64,000 nt of DNA. It comes from Panorpa germanica (taxonomy: Eukaryota; Arthropoda; Insecta; Mecoptera; Panorpidae). The notes beneath the pieces were generated by a model. That model made no database searches. It saw only the letters and a list, made by a program, of their open reading frames with translations, and was not told the DNA's origin. The position numbers were made by a program, and so were the translations under genes. Location of the stretch: assembly GCA_963678705.1 (NCBI GenBank), contig OY783203.1:22364535-22428534 (forward strand). Reading direction: 5' to 3'. Below, piece by piece: positions 1 through 11,092 of the stretch; position 1 is the first letter of the stretch, and every line of letters starts with the position of its first letter.

Positions 1-79
1 GGCAGTGTTCCAATTCAAGTCGGTACATCAAAGTGATTTATGTATCTACGAAAACGTTTTAGTACGAATCAATTAGAAA

Positions 80-1170
80 TGTGCACCAATGCTTTTCAAA
101 AGCATTTAAATACAAAATGCAAATACCTCATTATTTTCCTATTTCAAATACAAAATAAATTTCATAGTAGTATAAATACAAAATACGTATTTTAAAAATA
201 CTTTTGAGAAAATAGAATATTCTTTATGTTACTAATATAAATGTTATTTTTTTTAATAATTATGAGAATTTACATAAAATATATATGTTATTTATATCAT
301 GGATTTTAATACCACTATTTGTTCAAATAATTTATCTTTTATTTTTCGAGATCTCATTATCATTCCACCAAACGAAAAAAGACCTTTTGTTCGGGATCAT
401 ATTCACATTCTCTTTGATAAAGACCGACTTCGTTATGAAACATTCTTGTTTCATAAAAGTACTACATTTTTTAAAATAGTGTCGCATGTTTATGTCGCAC
501 TAGTCTGTACGTTAAAAGTACAACATATTTAGTACAATTATGTCTAAATATTGTCAACTTATGAATGAAAATATATAAATGTTGAATGTCGCATGTTTAT
601 GTCGCACCTATCTGTACTAAGCATAAGGCTATAAAATAAATACAATCATATGTAACTCAAACTGATTAAAATGAAAAATTATAAATCGTACTTTACTAAT
701 AATAAAACAAAAGTCAAAGCCCGCCAGCCTACATCATTTTATGAAGACTGAATATTTATGTTGCGCAAGTACACTACAGCAGGTATGATAAACAAATTTA
801 GGTAAACGAAAATCAGATGTCTTATGGTGGGGGTAACAGAAAGGATAATAAAATAATAGGTACATCTGTTATTTTAAATTACTATTAATAAGACAATTGT
901 GCAGATACTTTTAGATCATAGATGGTGCTAGTGTTGGTGGGATTTTTAGTTTATATTCAAAAAATTATGTTTACTGATTAACACCATAAAGTAACAAAAA
1001 TGAAAAAAGTATTTTGTATTTTCCAACACGGAAAGAGGTTTGTAAAAGTTTTCAAATAAAATATAAAATTCTATACACTTAAAAGATATTTAAATACAAA
1101 ATAGAAAATAGGTATTTACTATTTTGTATTTACATTTTGAGTATATGTATTTGAAAAACGAACATCTCTG
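80..1170. repeat. AT-rich repeat with inverted aaatacaaaat motifs (possible hAT-type MITE)
   Basis: The left side (about 88-200) carries several copies of the motif aaatacaaaat. The right side (about 1000-1160) carries the opposite-strand form, attttgtattt, next to further direct copies. This resembles the subterminal inverted motifs of non-autonomous hAT-like elements. I could not define clean ends or a target-site duplication, so the boundaries are approximate. The short open frames in this stretch look like chance. Confidence 0.3.
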
Positions 1171-2339
1171 GAATCAATAACAAATGTTTAACAATTTACA
1201 GTTCAGTGAAAATGTGTTTTTTGAAAGATACAGTTTTACGTGCTTTTTAAAATAAAACAATCGTATCGTAACGCTTTTATTAAGGACTACATCATTTATT
1301 TCTTTGTAAATGAGAAATATGTACTAAGTAAAAGATAATACATATAACAATGATATTACGTCTTATTTTGAATGTCTTAGATACTTGTAATATTGTAAGG
1401 TGTATATCTAGACAATACATATTTAAATAGACAGAATATTAATTTACAAATAGATAGAAATATAATAAATCTGATTTATATAAGCATTTTCATACATCAA
1501 AATCATAACCAATATGAGTTGGTATAACAATGAAAACCAAGATACGAGTAAGTACTAACAAGTAGACAAACTAACAATAAAAAATGCATTCCTTTCAGAT
1601 CAGTATCCGATACACAGGTCTGGCAAAGAGAAGAGAGAAAGAAGATCATGATTCTTTTTTAGTCCGCCGGGATCGCGTCAGTTATGATCTGGTTTTGCAA
1701 ATGAAAATGTTTACTTCTAGCCCGAGTTTTAGTAGAAGTGTTAGTGCCAAACAAGTGTTCTTACTATTGATTTAATAAAGTTTTTCACATTTTCATTCAT
1801 ACAATAATATTAAAGTCAAGTACTTTTATTACCACTTGTTTTCGCACTTGATGTGCACCTTTTTGTGTTCTGTCATTTTTTTCAGATAGTTTTAGGTCTT
1901 TATTTTCAGTGCCGCAAACGGATTATATTAAGGGTGTTACTTTTTTCATCAAAATCGTTCCGTTGTTGCCAGACTTGTGTACAGGACCATGGTTCAGATT
2001 TCAAACGACAATTCAATCAATTAAAGAATTTTAAAGAATTTAAAGAACTTTAAACAAAATTATTTTTTTTAACATTTACAAGTTATTAAAACAATTATTA
2101 TTATATACATTCGCCGCCAAATAAATCATATATATGATGTATCAACAAAAGGTGACTGTTTTATTCTTTGAATAAATTATAAAACAATAAGAATATTTTT
2201 GTTTTTTTTTTCATTTATTATGAAACCAATACGTGGGAATTATTTATAACATATTATTCCACTGTCCGCTACTGTTTCTGACAGACGATAATATTTCAAT
2301 TGCATTATGTCGGAAGAAGAAAATTATTTTGATAATGAA

Positions 2340-2460
2340 ATTTCACGATTTATACGCGTTGTTATACCAGCTTCTATTGCTACACCTTTTACTATGAAAA
2401 CGTAAAACTAATTTTTTTACAATTTATATATATATATATATACATTTATTAAAAATTAAA
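2340..2460 (+). repeat. Left arm of a dispersed inverted repeat
   Basis: This block shares clear similarity with the reverse complement of about 5765-5935. Shared pieces include cgatttatacgcgtt, cagcttctattgct and aaaacgtaaaactaat in the same order. The other copy has an extra stretch of about 55 bp between the first and second. This copy contains a 32-codon ATG frame at 2307-2405 that the other copy does not keep open, so it is probably a repeat and not a gene. Confidence 0.5.
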
Positions 2461-5400
2461 AGAAATAGACAAATACATACCTTAGATCTGCTTAATGTAC
2501 TTAGGCCCCTGTAATAAGACAGAGAGATAGCTATACAAACGAAAAATTAGATAATATAAAATTACATTTATAATTTAAAATAAAAGACCTTTGTTTTATT
2601 TATAATAATTGAGTTTTGCAAATACAAAATTTTAATAATTAGACATGGAAAATCGAATTTAAAAAGTCTAACATTAGTCAGTAAACATTATTAAATGTAA
2701 ATTTATACAGAGAATAAAGTAAGTGTAGAATGAAATTTTAAAAAATTAGTCATGAAGTTATATTATTTATACTACGCAGCCCAACAATACTTCTCATCTA
2801 AAATTTGTTCTAATTTTTAAAAAAAATTTAGTAAAACAATTATCTACTTATACTGAAGGTATAATAGCAAGCAATATCAGAAAATATTTCCATTTTTCCA
2901 GGTAAGCGATTTTTTTAAAAAAGAAATTTATTGCAGATAATGGACAATGGGAATGGATAATGGATTTGGCAATACTTGTTGTAAATTTTCAAAATATCCA
3001 AATTAATTTCCAAGAAAAATTGAATGTTAATATAACCTAAAATATTACTTCACATAGCTTTTAGTAAAAAAAGAACATATTTTTGTGGTTTGGAAATTCC
3101 CACTTCCTTTTTTAAGTTTTAATTTTATTTTTTAGTTGCAAGAATAGTATAGCACATGGAAATATGCGTAATAATTTCCTGCATGTTTTAGTTTTTAATT
3201 TTATGTTTCCGTTTAATAAGCATGCATACTTCATACATTCCAATATTAAAACATCAAACTGAAGAGTTGTTGCCAACACAGTTTTTTTTATTGACTGTTG
3301 ATTGATTACAATACGTCATAAGTAAAATAAAGTTTCGGTTTGTGAAAAATAAAGTATTAATGATAATAAATGATTATATATGCATATTAAATAAAGTATG
3401 TTACTAAGGCACGGTGCATTAAGTGCAATTATAATAAAAAATTAAAAACCAAAACACTGCAAAAAAACGCATATCCTGTTCTATGACTAAAACATACAGT
3501 TTAAGGTAAAACATGAAAATAAAACCAAAAATTTAAAACATTAGGTAGGAATGGCCCTTTATCTGCTGTTTTTAATATATTGATAATTTATACAATACAT
3601 GAATACAATTCACATTATTTTCCTTTCTTTAAACATTAGAACTATCCAAAAAAATTATATTTTTGAAAATAAAATATATATATATATATATAAAAATAAA
3701 TAATATATATAATTGACTAGTACAATAAAACCGATGAAGAAAATTAGTTATTTTGACCAAAAATTAATGTTGCGCAGAATATATAGAATTTAATCCTCCA
3801 TATATCAATTTCTATCTACACACCAACGTTGATAATAACATTACTAAAAATGTTTATAACTTCTTATAATAAATAAAACAATTATTTAATATAACATACT
3901 TAGCTAAACTTGTGAAATAATCGAACTTTTATAAAAATATATCATTTCCGTGTGAAATATAACCTTAAAAAATAACGAGATAATAACAATAGTTCACCAT
4001 AAGAAAAACTATATGATTTACTAAAAAAGATACATTAATTAATCAAACGTCAAAAGAGTAATTAGTTTTAACCAGTTTACCCTGCAACAAAAAGAAAATA
4101 TGTACTGAGAATAAATTGCCGGTTCAATAGTTATATTTAAGAATTGATAATTATTGAAATAAAAGAACAATAAGCAAAAAAGAATGTAAATAATAATTAA
4201 AGCAAATCACCAATATGTGTTAGTAGAAAGTACATATATATATTCTTTTTATTGATCAACGATGGTGGTAATAAGGGGGCAGATGTCAAACAGTATATGA
4301 AAGCAAAACAGAAGTTGACAGATATCACATACCAGAATAAGGTTTGTCAAATGACTCCAGTAATAATCCCTCAAATTTTCAAGATAAAATTACATTAATA
4401 ATTCATAGTAAAATAAACTACTGTATTATTCGTATAAAATTAAACTATATAAAATGAAAGAATTAAACGCATTAGAGTAATAGGTATACACAAAAAATGT
4501 AGTCAAGATGCTGAAGTAATGAATACAACATAACATTCATTCCAAATTTTATAAAACTACCTTTAAAATAGGGTAAATTAGTAATTATTAATAATATTTA
4601 AGTGAAATGACTTACCCGAGCATAATTAAAAGGCTTAGTTCTTTCTGAATTCAATAACAAAATACAAATCACGCGGCACTTTTGTCGGCAAACAAAAAAA
4701 AATAGACACGCTGTTGCGTCAGCAAACAAGTGGTCGTATATAAAATGGCGTCACAAACAACCTCTGCACGCCAAACACCGCACACAACCATTAATTACAT
4801 GTACATGTAACTGATTTCATTAATAAGGTACTGAAAATCACATTAGGCTTCTTTAATAGATTCTTATTTTGACAGATTAGTGTATTACAAGTTAGTATTT
4901 GTCTAAGGAAACTGCCTTCAATATTATTAGCGAAATGACGCGTGCCCTTTGCGTGTTGCTTCTCTGCGCCACTGAACTCTTACCTAAATTAAATGTCAAG
5001 CTCAGAGTATCTCCGACGAGCACAGATACTCACTTTGTGGCCAGCACAAGTTATCCAGGCTTCAATCTCGAGTTCAAAATTCTTGCTTTGTTTGAAATCA
5101 AAATGGAATCCAGAAATAACTGCAATGGTTTAAATCCAAAGTAAGCACAGAAAGAAACCATTTCTTCTCCGCCTTGATACAAATAGCAGAAGTGATTACC
5201 GTGACTACCTTGCCACAGAACCTGATTGATAGTAACAGATTGAAACTATTATCTCTGATTGAAACCATAACGCACAACATTAAGTACAGAATATATTCTT
5301 ATTGCCCGTGTTCACACTTGCGTGTTCGATTATTTGTGCTGGTTGCCAGTTATTAACCGTCAAGTAGACGTACATTATTTGCCGAAACACATTTGTTTAA

Positions 5401-5764
5401 TCTTATTACACATTCATTTGAATAAAATAATAGTTAGATTATTACAGTTATTTATTTACTATAACATAAATATTTATCACTTATAAATGTTTAGATACAT
5501 TCATACTAAGCATTGTAGGTTATTTTTTATCTCATAGCTGTCAACAAATGTATGTATGGTACCTCAAACAAGGCCAAAGCAAATATTTGAGCGCATCGAT
5601 TTATTTTATTTACCGAAACCGAAAATGTTGTGTACGGATTCCAAATGTTTGTCAAATGAGCACGATTTTTTGTCGACGCATAAGTCGTCGTACGCAAAAA
5701 TGATATATTGGACCCGAACACGGCAAGTGTGAACAAGGCTTTTCAAGGTTTTATTAAAATAGTT

Positions 5765-5935
5765 CTATAAGCTATAAATATATATATTTATATATACAAA
5801 TGGCAAAAAAAATTAGTTTTACGTTTTTATAATAAAAAGGTGCAGCAATAGAAGCTGACTATTTTAAATTTGCTGCCATTTTGCACAAGTCTAACTTTGC
5901 ATATTTTAAGTTTGGTATATTAACGCGTATAAATC
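5765..5935 (-). repeat. Right arm of a dispersed inverted repeat
   Basis: This is the reverse-complement partner of about 2340-2460 (same ordered motifs, diverged, with an internal insertion of about 55 bp). The arms are 3.3 kb apart, so they may be two independent copies of one repeat family in opposite orientation and not the ends of one element. Confidence 0.45.
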
Positions 5936-6569
5936 GCTATATATGTATTTAGCAATTGTAATAAAATGGTTGCTAAAAGAAGATTAGCTTTATCTAAATT
6001 TAATAGAAATGGGCTTGTGTCCTATGTCTTAATTTCTATAAAAGTGTACTATATATTGATAAAGTGGGTTACTAGAACCTCAAATGTTCAATTATTTTTT
6101 AATAACTCCTTATATGTTAGGAGATATTAACAATTAAAAAAGTCATTTTGTCTCTTTAATTATTAAAGGGATTCAATGTTGTACAAACTTCAAATGCATG
6201 TGACATCACAATCCTTGTGTAAGGTTACCAACCTTACAGATCATAAATCTCTGCTATATATATTTATATATCAAAATATCAAATATTATTTACAGTTATT
6301 TCAAGGAACAATAAAATTTCAATATTATGTCTGCCCTAACAGGGTTAAATAAAATAAAAACTTATTATTCTTTGACTTGACTGGATTGTTTGAGTACCAA
6401 CAGCTACAAAACATTACCACAGCACTGACCTACTCAACAAATAAGTGACGTTAAAATGCATTTCATGTCATACAAATATGGGTGACCATTTCTAGCGCTA
6501 AAACTACAATTCAAATTTTTAATTGCTATATCTCTGTCAATATTTAGATATTTAATAAAATAGACACGC

Positions 6570-6571
6570 CA

Positions 6572-6663
<92 letters not shown>
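6570..6663. repeat. (TA)n microsatellite, about 94 bp
   Basis: An uninterrupted TA dinucleotide run immediately upstream of the LINE remnant. Frames through it read as tyrosine-isoleucine repeats and are not genes. Confidence 0.95.
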
Positions 6664-6666
<3 letters not shown>

Positions 6667-6669
6667 CAC

Positions 6670-7465
6670 ACAATTATTATCAAAAACATTTAATAATGCG
6701 ATAAATAAGGAATTTTTTTTAAACCTAATGCATCAATTTAATACAAATTTTACAAAAATAATAAAACCAGATGCATCCATTGATTTAGAAAGAAATAAAG
6801 CAGGATTTGCTATATATGAACAAATACATTTATTAGATGATAAATTTAAATTAAATAACAAAGTTAGCTCTTATACAGGAGAAATAAATTAGTAATATTA
6901 AAAGCATTAGAAATTAATGAAAATATGAACAATAATAAAATTATAATAATAACGGATTCTTTAAGTGTTTTATAAAATTTAAATTCCAATGATTACAAAT
7001 CAAATATTTTGACATGCGAAATTAAGGAGCTGTATTTCAATATAATAAATAAAAATAATACCATAAAATTTATGTGGATACCGGGATATTGTGGAATAAG
7101 AGGAAATGAAATTGCGGACAAATTGGCTAAGGAATCAATAAATTTGGAAATTGAGATGAAAGTGAAATTACCTTCATATGAAATTTTTAATATAATCAAA
7201 AAATAAAACTTCAATTTGAGAAACCAAGATTTCATTAACAAAAGTCAATTAAAAGGAAGAGATTATTATATGTTACATCTAAATTTAAGTAAGAAAAAAT
7301 GGTTTAGAAATGAGTCGCGCAAAATTATATCAACTATAATCAGAATCAAAAGTAATCATTGTAAAACTCCAGCTCACCTGTACAAAATTAATATTAAATC
7401 CGACGATAGATGTCAATGTGGTGAAGAAGGAACTTTGGATCATATTACATTTGAATGCATAAGTT

Positions 7466-7562
<97 letters not shown>

Positions 7563-8340
7563 ACAAGATTAGGTGTATACAAAGTTTGGCTTTGGTTTAA
7601 GTTTGGTTACGATCGATAACGTCAAAATTCTTTGGAGCCGGCTTCAAAGAAAATATGCATTGAGAGACATCTTTTTAAAACGTGTTAATCACCGAGTAAT
7701 TTTAGTTCATAGAAGAAAGAAAAATCAAGTGGTATCGCTAAAAGTGTTTTTTTGAAGTGTAACCTCTGCTCACCTCATTCCCTTCTTATGTTGAGTCGCC
7801 GAGAATTTTAGTTCATAGTAATCAAGTTGGGTCGCAAAAAGCGTTTTTTTCCGTGTCGAGGGATTTTAATTTAAGTGAGGGTCTGCGTTGCACAAGTTAA
7901 GCACTTTAAAAAGTTCTGCTCTCGCATAATTAGCATAAATTCCTGATATTGTTGACAATTATTATAAATTACTATTTCCAATACGTAAATGTAAATTTAA
8001 TTGTCTGCGAAGTGACCGTCGTCCATATATATAAAATCCAGTTATCTGGTCCAGCTCGTTATCTAGTTTGCATGGGGAACATGAAGAGAGAGGGTCAAGA
8101 GAAGAAGAAGCAGAAAGCACTTTTTGGAAGTACTAAAAGTCTAAAATAATTTTTTAGTTTTAATAAATAAATTAAGTTTAGTTTTAGGAAAATAATTAGT
8201 TTTAAATAAAATTAGTAAGTTTAGTTTTAAGGCTGAATTGTTAAGATAGGAATGAAATGTAATAAGAAATAAAATACGGTAGATTGTAAAGCCGAAAGGC
8301 ACACACAATTAATAATAAATAATAATAATAATAAACGATA
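6670..8340 (+). mobile_element. 5'-truncated non-LTR retrotransposon (RNase H end and 3' UTR)
   Basis: From about 6720 to 7470 the plus strand encodes, with frameshifts and stops, the RNase H end of a LINE polyprotein. Visible pieces are PDASIDLERNKAGFAIY, an ITDSLSVL motif, and WIPGYCGIRGNEIADKLAKE; the last is usually H where Y stands here. A C-x-C-G-E...D-H-I-x-F-x-C knuckle (about 7417-7460) follows, typical after RNase H in Jockey/I-type LINEs. A (TA)n run at 7469-7552 interrupts the copy. Downstream sequence ends in an (AAT)n tail at about 8308-8335, the usual LINE 3' end. The copy is broken and cannot be active. The family (Jockey-like) is inferred from motif layout only. Confidence 0.75.
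7469..7552. repeat. (TA)n microsatellite inside the LINE remnant
   Basis: About 84 bp of pure TA lying between the zinc-knuckle coding end and the LINE 3' region. It probably expanded after insertion. Confidence 0.95.
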
Positions 8341-8449
8341 AGACTAAAATATAATTTACATTTACTATTGTAGTTTTCATTTTATTACATTTCCTTACAT
8401 ACAACGTCATACAAATAAAGAAATAAAAATAGGTATATTAATTAATATT

Positions 8450-8990
8450 ATGTAAACTACAGCGTCACAAAACTACTTCGTTCTTTGACTGCGTTCGTAG
8501 CTCGAAATGTTAGTATATCGAAAAAGTTTTTCCCATTGCAATGAATGTAAACCCAAATAAACCGTTCGCCCGCCTTAAAAGCATCACTTGTATTCGGCGT
8601 TTTGATCAGATCATCGTGTAAAAAAACCCTTCTCGCATATTAGGGCCTCACTAACACTATATCCTGCATGCTGTGTAAACTGTCCAAAGTAACAATAAAT
8701 TTTCTACTTCTTCTTCACTTCTTCAACACTTGAGATGTTTGCTTCGATAACATAGTTACTGTTTTAGCCAGATAAATCGTCCATAGTGCATTTTTCTTCT
8801 TTAAGATTGTAGATTTAACCATGTCGTACTGTTCGGCGAAATCATAAATACGAACACCATTCTCATGTTTAGCTATTACTTCCCTCTTCGTTTCTACTGT
8901 ACTAATACACGTATGCTTCTTTACACCAGTTACTAACACTTTTAACTTTCTTGGGAGCCATATTGAAAGTTAACATCTTCTACACCGTTT
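8450..8990 (-). pseudogene. Internally deleted Tigger/pogo-like transposon with transposase N-terminus
   Basis: On the minus strand an ATG at 8961 begins MAPKKVK. After a one-base frame change the sequence continues (8939 down to 8715) with a helix-turn-helix of the Psq/CENP-B type: ETKREVIAKHENGVRIYDF and then STILKKK and VTMLSKQTSQV. This is the DNA-binding start of Tigger transposases. The DDE catalytic domain is absent. The stretch 8480-8560 (gcgttcgtagctcgaaatgt) resembles the opposite end of Tigger-type elements, so the copy seems to be an internally deleted element. The frameshift and the deletion make it non-functional. Confidence 0.65.
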
Positions 8991-9482
8991 ATATGAAAAA
9001 CCCATAAGAACGCGTGTTTATATATAGGTATATTATAATGCAGGAGTACTAACTTGTTTATATGTTTATACAGGGTGTTTGGTAGCAAGGTGCAAAGCCT
9101 TAAGGGGATAATGACACCATATAGAACATTTTGAGCCTTACCTGTCTTAACCGAAGCCTGCTTATTTATTTTATACTGCTATTTTATGTTATTTTTATAA
9201 AAACACAATTTCTGTCATTTAAATGCCAACAATGCCCCAATTTAAGTTGGTATGTTAATTTTTTGGCGTTTGTCAGATGTGTACTTAATCTAATAAATCA
9301 AGTTTTAAGCATCTGCGTTATTTAAAAAACATAATAGATGCTTTTGAAGTTGTAAAAACTTTTTAAATTAAAAAAAGCTGCTGCAGTTTATGGCATTTAG
9401 AACAATAAATAAAATAGCCTCGATCGTTCAAGCCTTTTTAAAAACATGCTGCTGTATCATTTAAGCTGATATCTTACCAATT

Positions 9483-10819
9483 TATATGTTATATGTTTAT
9501 ATGTTTATATGTTTATATGTTTATATGTTTATATGTTTATATGTTTATATGTTTATATGTTTATATGTTTATATGTTTATATGTTTATATGTTTATATGT
9601 TTATATGTTTATATGTTTATATGTTTATATGTTTATATGTTTATATGTTTATATGTTTATATGTTTATATGTTTATATGTTTATATGTTTGTATGTTTAT
9701 ATGTTTATATGTTTATATGTTTATATGCTTATATGTTTATATGTTTATATGTTTATATGTTTATATGTTTATATGTTTATATGTTTATATGTTTATATGT
9801 TTATATGTTTATATGTTTATATGTTTATATGTTTATATGTTTATATGTTTATATGTTTATATGTTTATATGTTTATATGTTTATATGTTTATATGTTTAT
9901 ATGTTTATATGTTTATATGTTTATATGTTTATATGTTTATATGTTTATATGTTTATATGTTTATATGTTTATATGTTTATATGTTTATATGTTTATATGT
10001 TTATATGTTTATATGTTTATATGTTTATATGTTTATATGTTTATATGTTTATATGTTTATATGTTTATATGTTTATATGTTTATATGTTTATATGTTTAT
10101 ATGTTTATATGTTTATATGTTTATATGTTTATATGTTTATATGTTTGTATGTTTATATGTTTATATGTTTATATGCTTATATGCTTATATGTTTATATGT
10201 TTATATGTTTATATGTTTATATGTTTATATGTTTATATGTTTATATGTTTATATGTTTATATGTTTATATGTTTATATGTTTATATGTTTATATGTTTAT
10301 ATGTTTATATGTTTATATGTTTATATGTTTATATGTTTATATGTTTATATGTTTATATGTTTATATGTTTATATGTTTATATGTTTATATGTTTATATGT
10401 TTATATGTTTATATGTTTATATGTTTATATGTTTATATGTTTATATGTTTATATGTTTATATGTTTATATGTTTATATGTTTATATGTTTATATGTTTAT
10501 ATGTTTATATGTTTATATGTTTATATGTTTATATGTTTATATGTTTATATGTTTATATGTTTATATGTTTATATGTTTATATGTTTATATGTTTATATGT
10601 TTATATGTTTATATGTTTATATGTTTATATGTTTATATGTTTATATGTTTATATGTTTATATGTTTATATGTTTATATGTTTATATGTTTATATGTTTAT
10701 ATGTTCATATGTTTATATGTTTATATGTTTATATGTTTATATGTTTATTTGTTTATATGTTTATATGTTTATATGCTTATATGTTTACATGTTTACATGT
10801 TTACATGTTTACATGTTTA
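9483..10819. repeat. Giant tandem array of the 8-bp unit ATGTTTAT
   Basis: About 165 head-to-tail copies of one 8-bp unit span 1.3 kb with very few variants. The variants include gtttgtat at about 9688 and 10144, atgctt at 9727, 10175 and 10183, and acatgttt copies in the last five units. All three plus-strand frames stay open because the unit has no stop codon and 8 is not a multiple of 3. The resulting 445-497-codon frames (repeating F-I-C-L-Y-V-Y-M) are artefacts. The array ends exactly where a minus-oriented Helitron 3' end begins (CTAG at 10820). Confidence 0.97.
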
Positions 10820-11092
10820 CTAGAGTTCAGACTGTGTGAATTGAATTTCACTTTAAATTTTAATTCCATTTTTCAATTGAAATATTTAACTCGTTCTGTA
10901 TTAATTTTCCATATACCAAAAAATAATTTTTCATATGAACTGACTAAAAAATATATTTTTTTTAACAAACTAACAAATATTTTCAATTTATACGTTATTT
11001 GACAAACTTTTTTTCAAAATTCGGGATTTTTTTTTTCGATTCATAAATTAGATGCCAAAGTTAGCCCATATACAAAATTTCGTATGTTTATA
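10820..11092 (-). mobile_element. Minus-oriented Helitron 3'-end fragment
   Basis: The reverse complement matches the 3' part of the plus-oriented Helitron at 32670-32936: the runs tgaattgaattt, aattttaattccattttt, aatatttaactcgtt and ttttcatatgaactgact, ending at CTAG. The small hairpin normally found just inside the CTAG terminus is missing here. The copy fuses on its other side with plus-oriented Helitron sequence near 11083. Confidence 0.7.

Larger units (their letters stand above)
1171..6560. other. Gene-free AT-rich stretch
   Basis: No open frame here resembles a known protein and none has convincing splice signals. The base composition is strongly AT-rich with short (TA)n runs near 2421 and 3672. 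A GC-richer patch lies at 4660-4800 with a TATA-like sequence (tatataaaa, about 4738). An 81-codon frame from 4899 follows it, but that frame starts at a non-ATG codon and has no recognisable similarity. The one structure I can support is the inverted repeat pair listed separately. Confidence 0.5.

Noticed and set aside
285-532. Two overlapping frames of 64 and 77 codons near the left edge
   Set aside because: AT-rich, non-conserved composition without splice or promoter context.
1584-2053. Two frames of 63 and 66 codons
   Set aside because: No recognisable motif and no gene structure; likely chance.
6434-6673. Frames rich in Y-I-Y-I (also at 7216-7554, 32197-32602, 51930-52112, 52755-52952, 55624-55812, 59852-60193)
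   Set aside because: They are translations of (TA)n microsatellites.
9483-10819. CRISPR-like or telomeric repeat
   Set aside because: There are no spacers, the repeats are contiguous 8-mers, the organism is an insect, and the unit is not a known telomere repeat.
9486-11002. Three overlapping plus-strand frames of 445-497 codons in the 8-bp array
   Set aside because: They arise only because the unit has no stop codon and shifts through all frames. The predicted protein is a monotonous F-I-C-L-Y-V-Y-M repeat.
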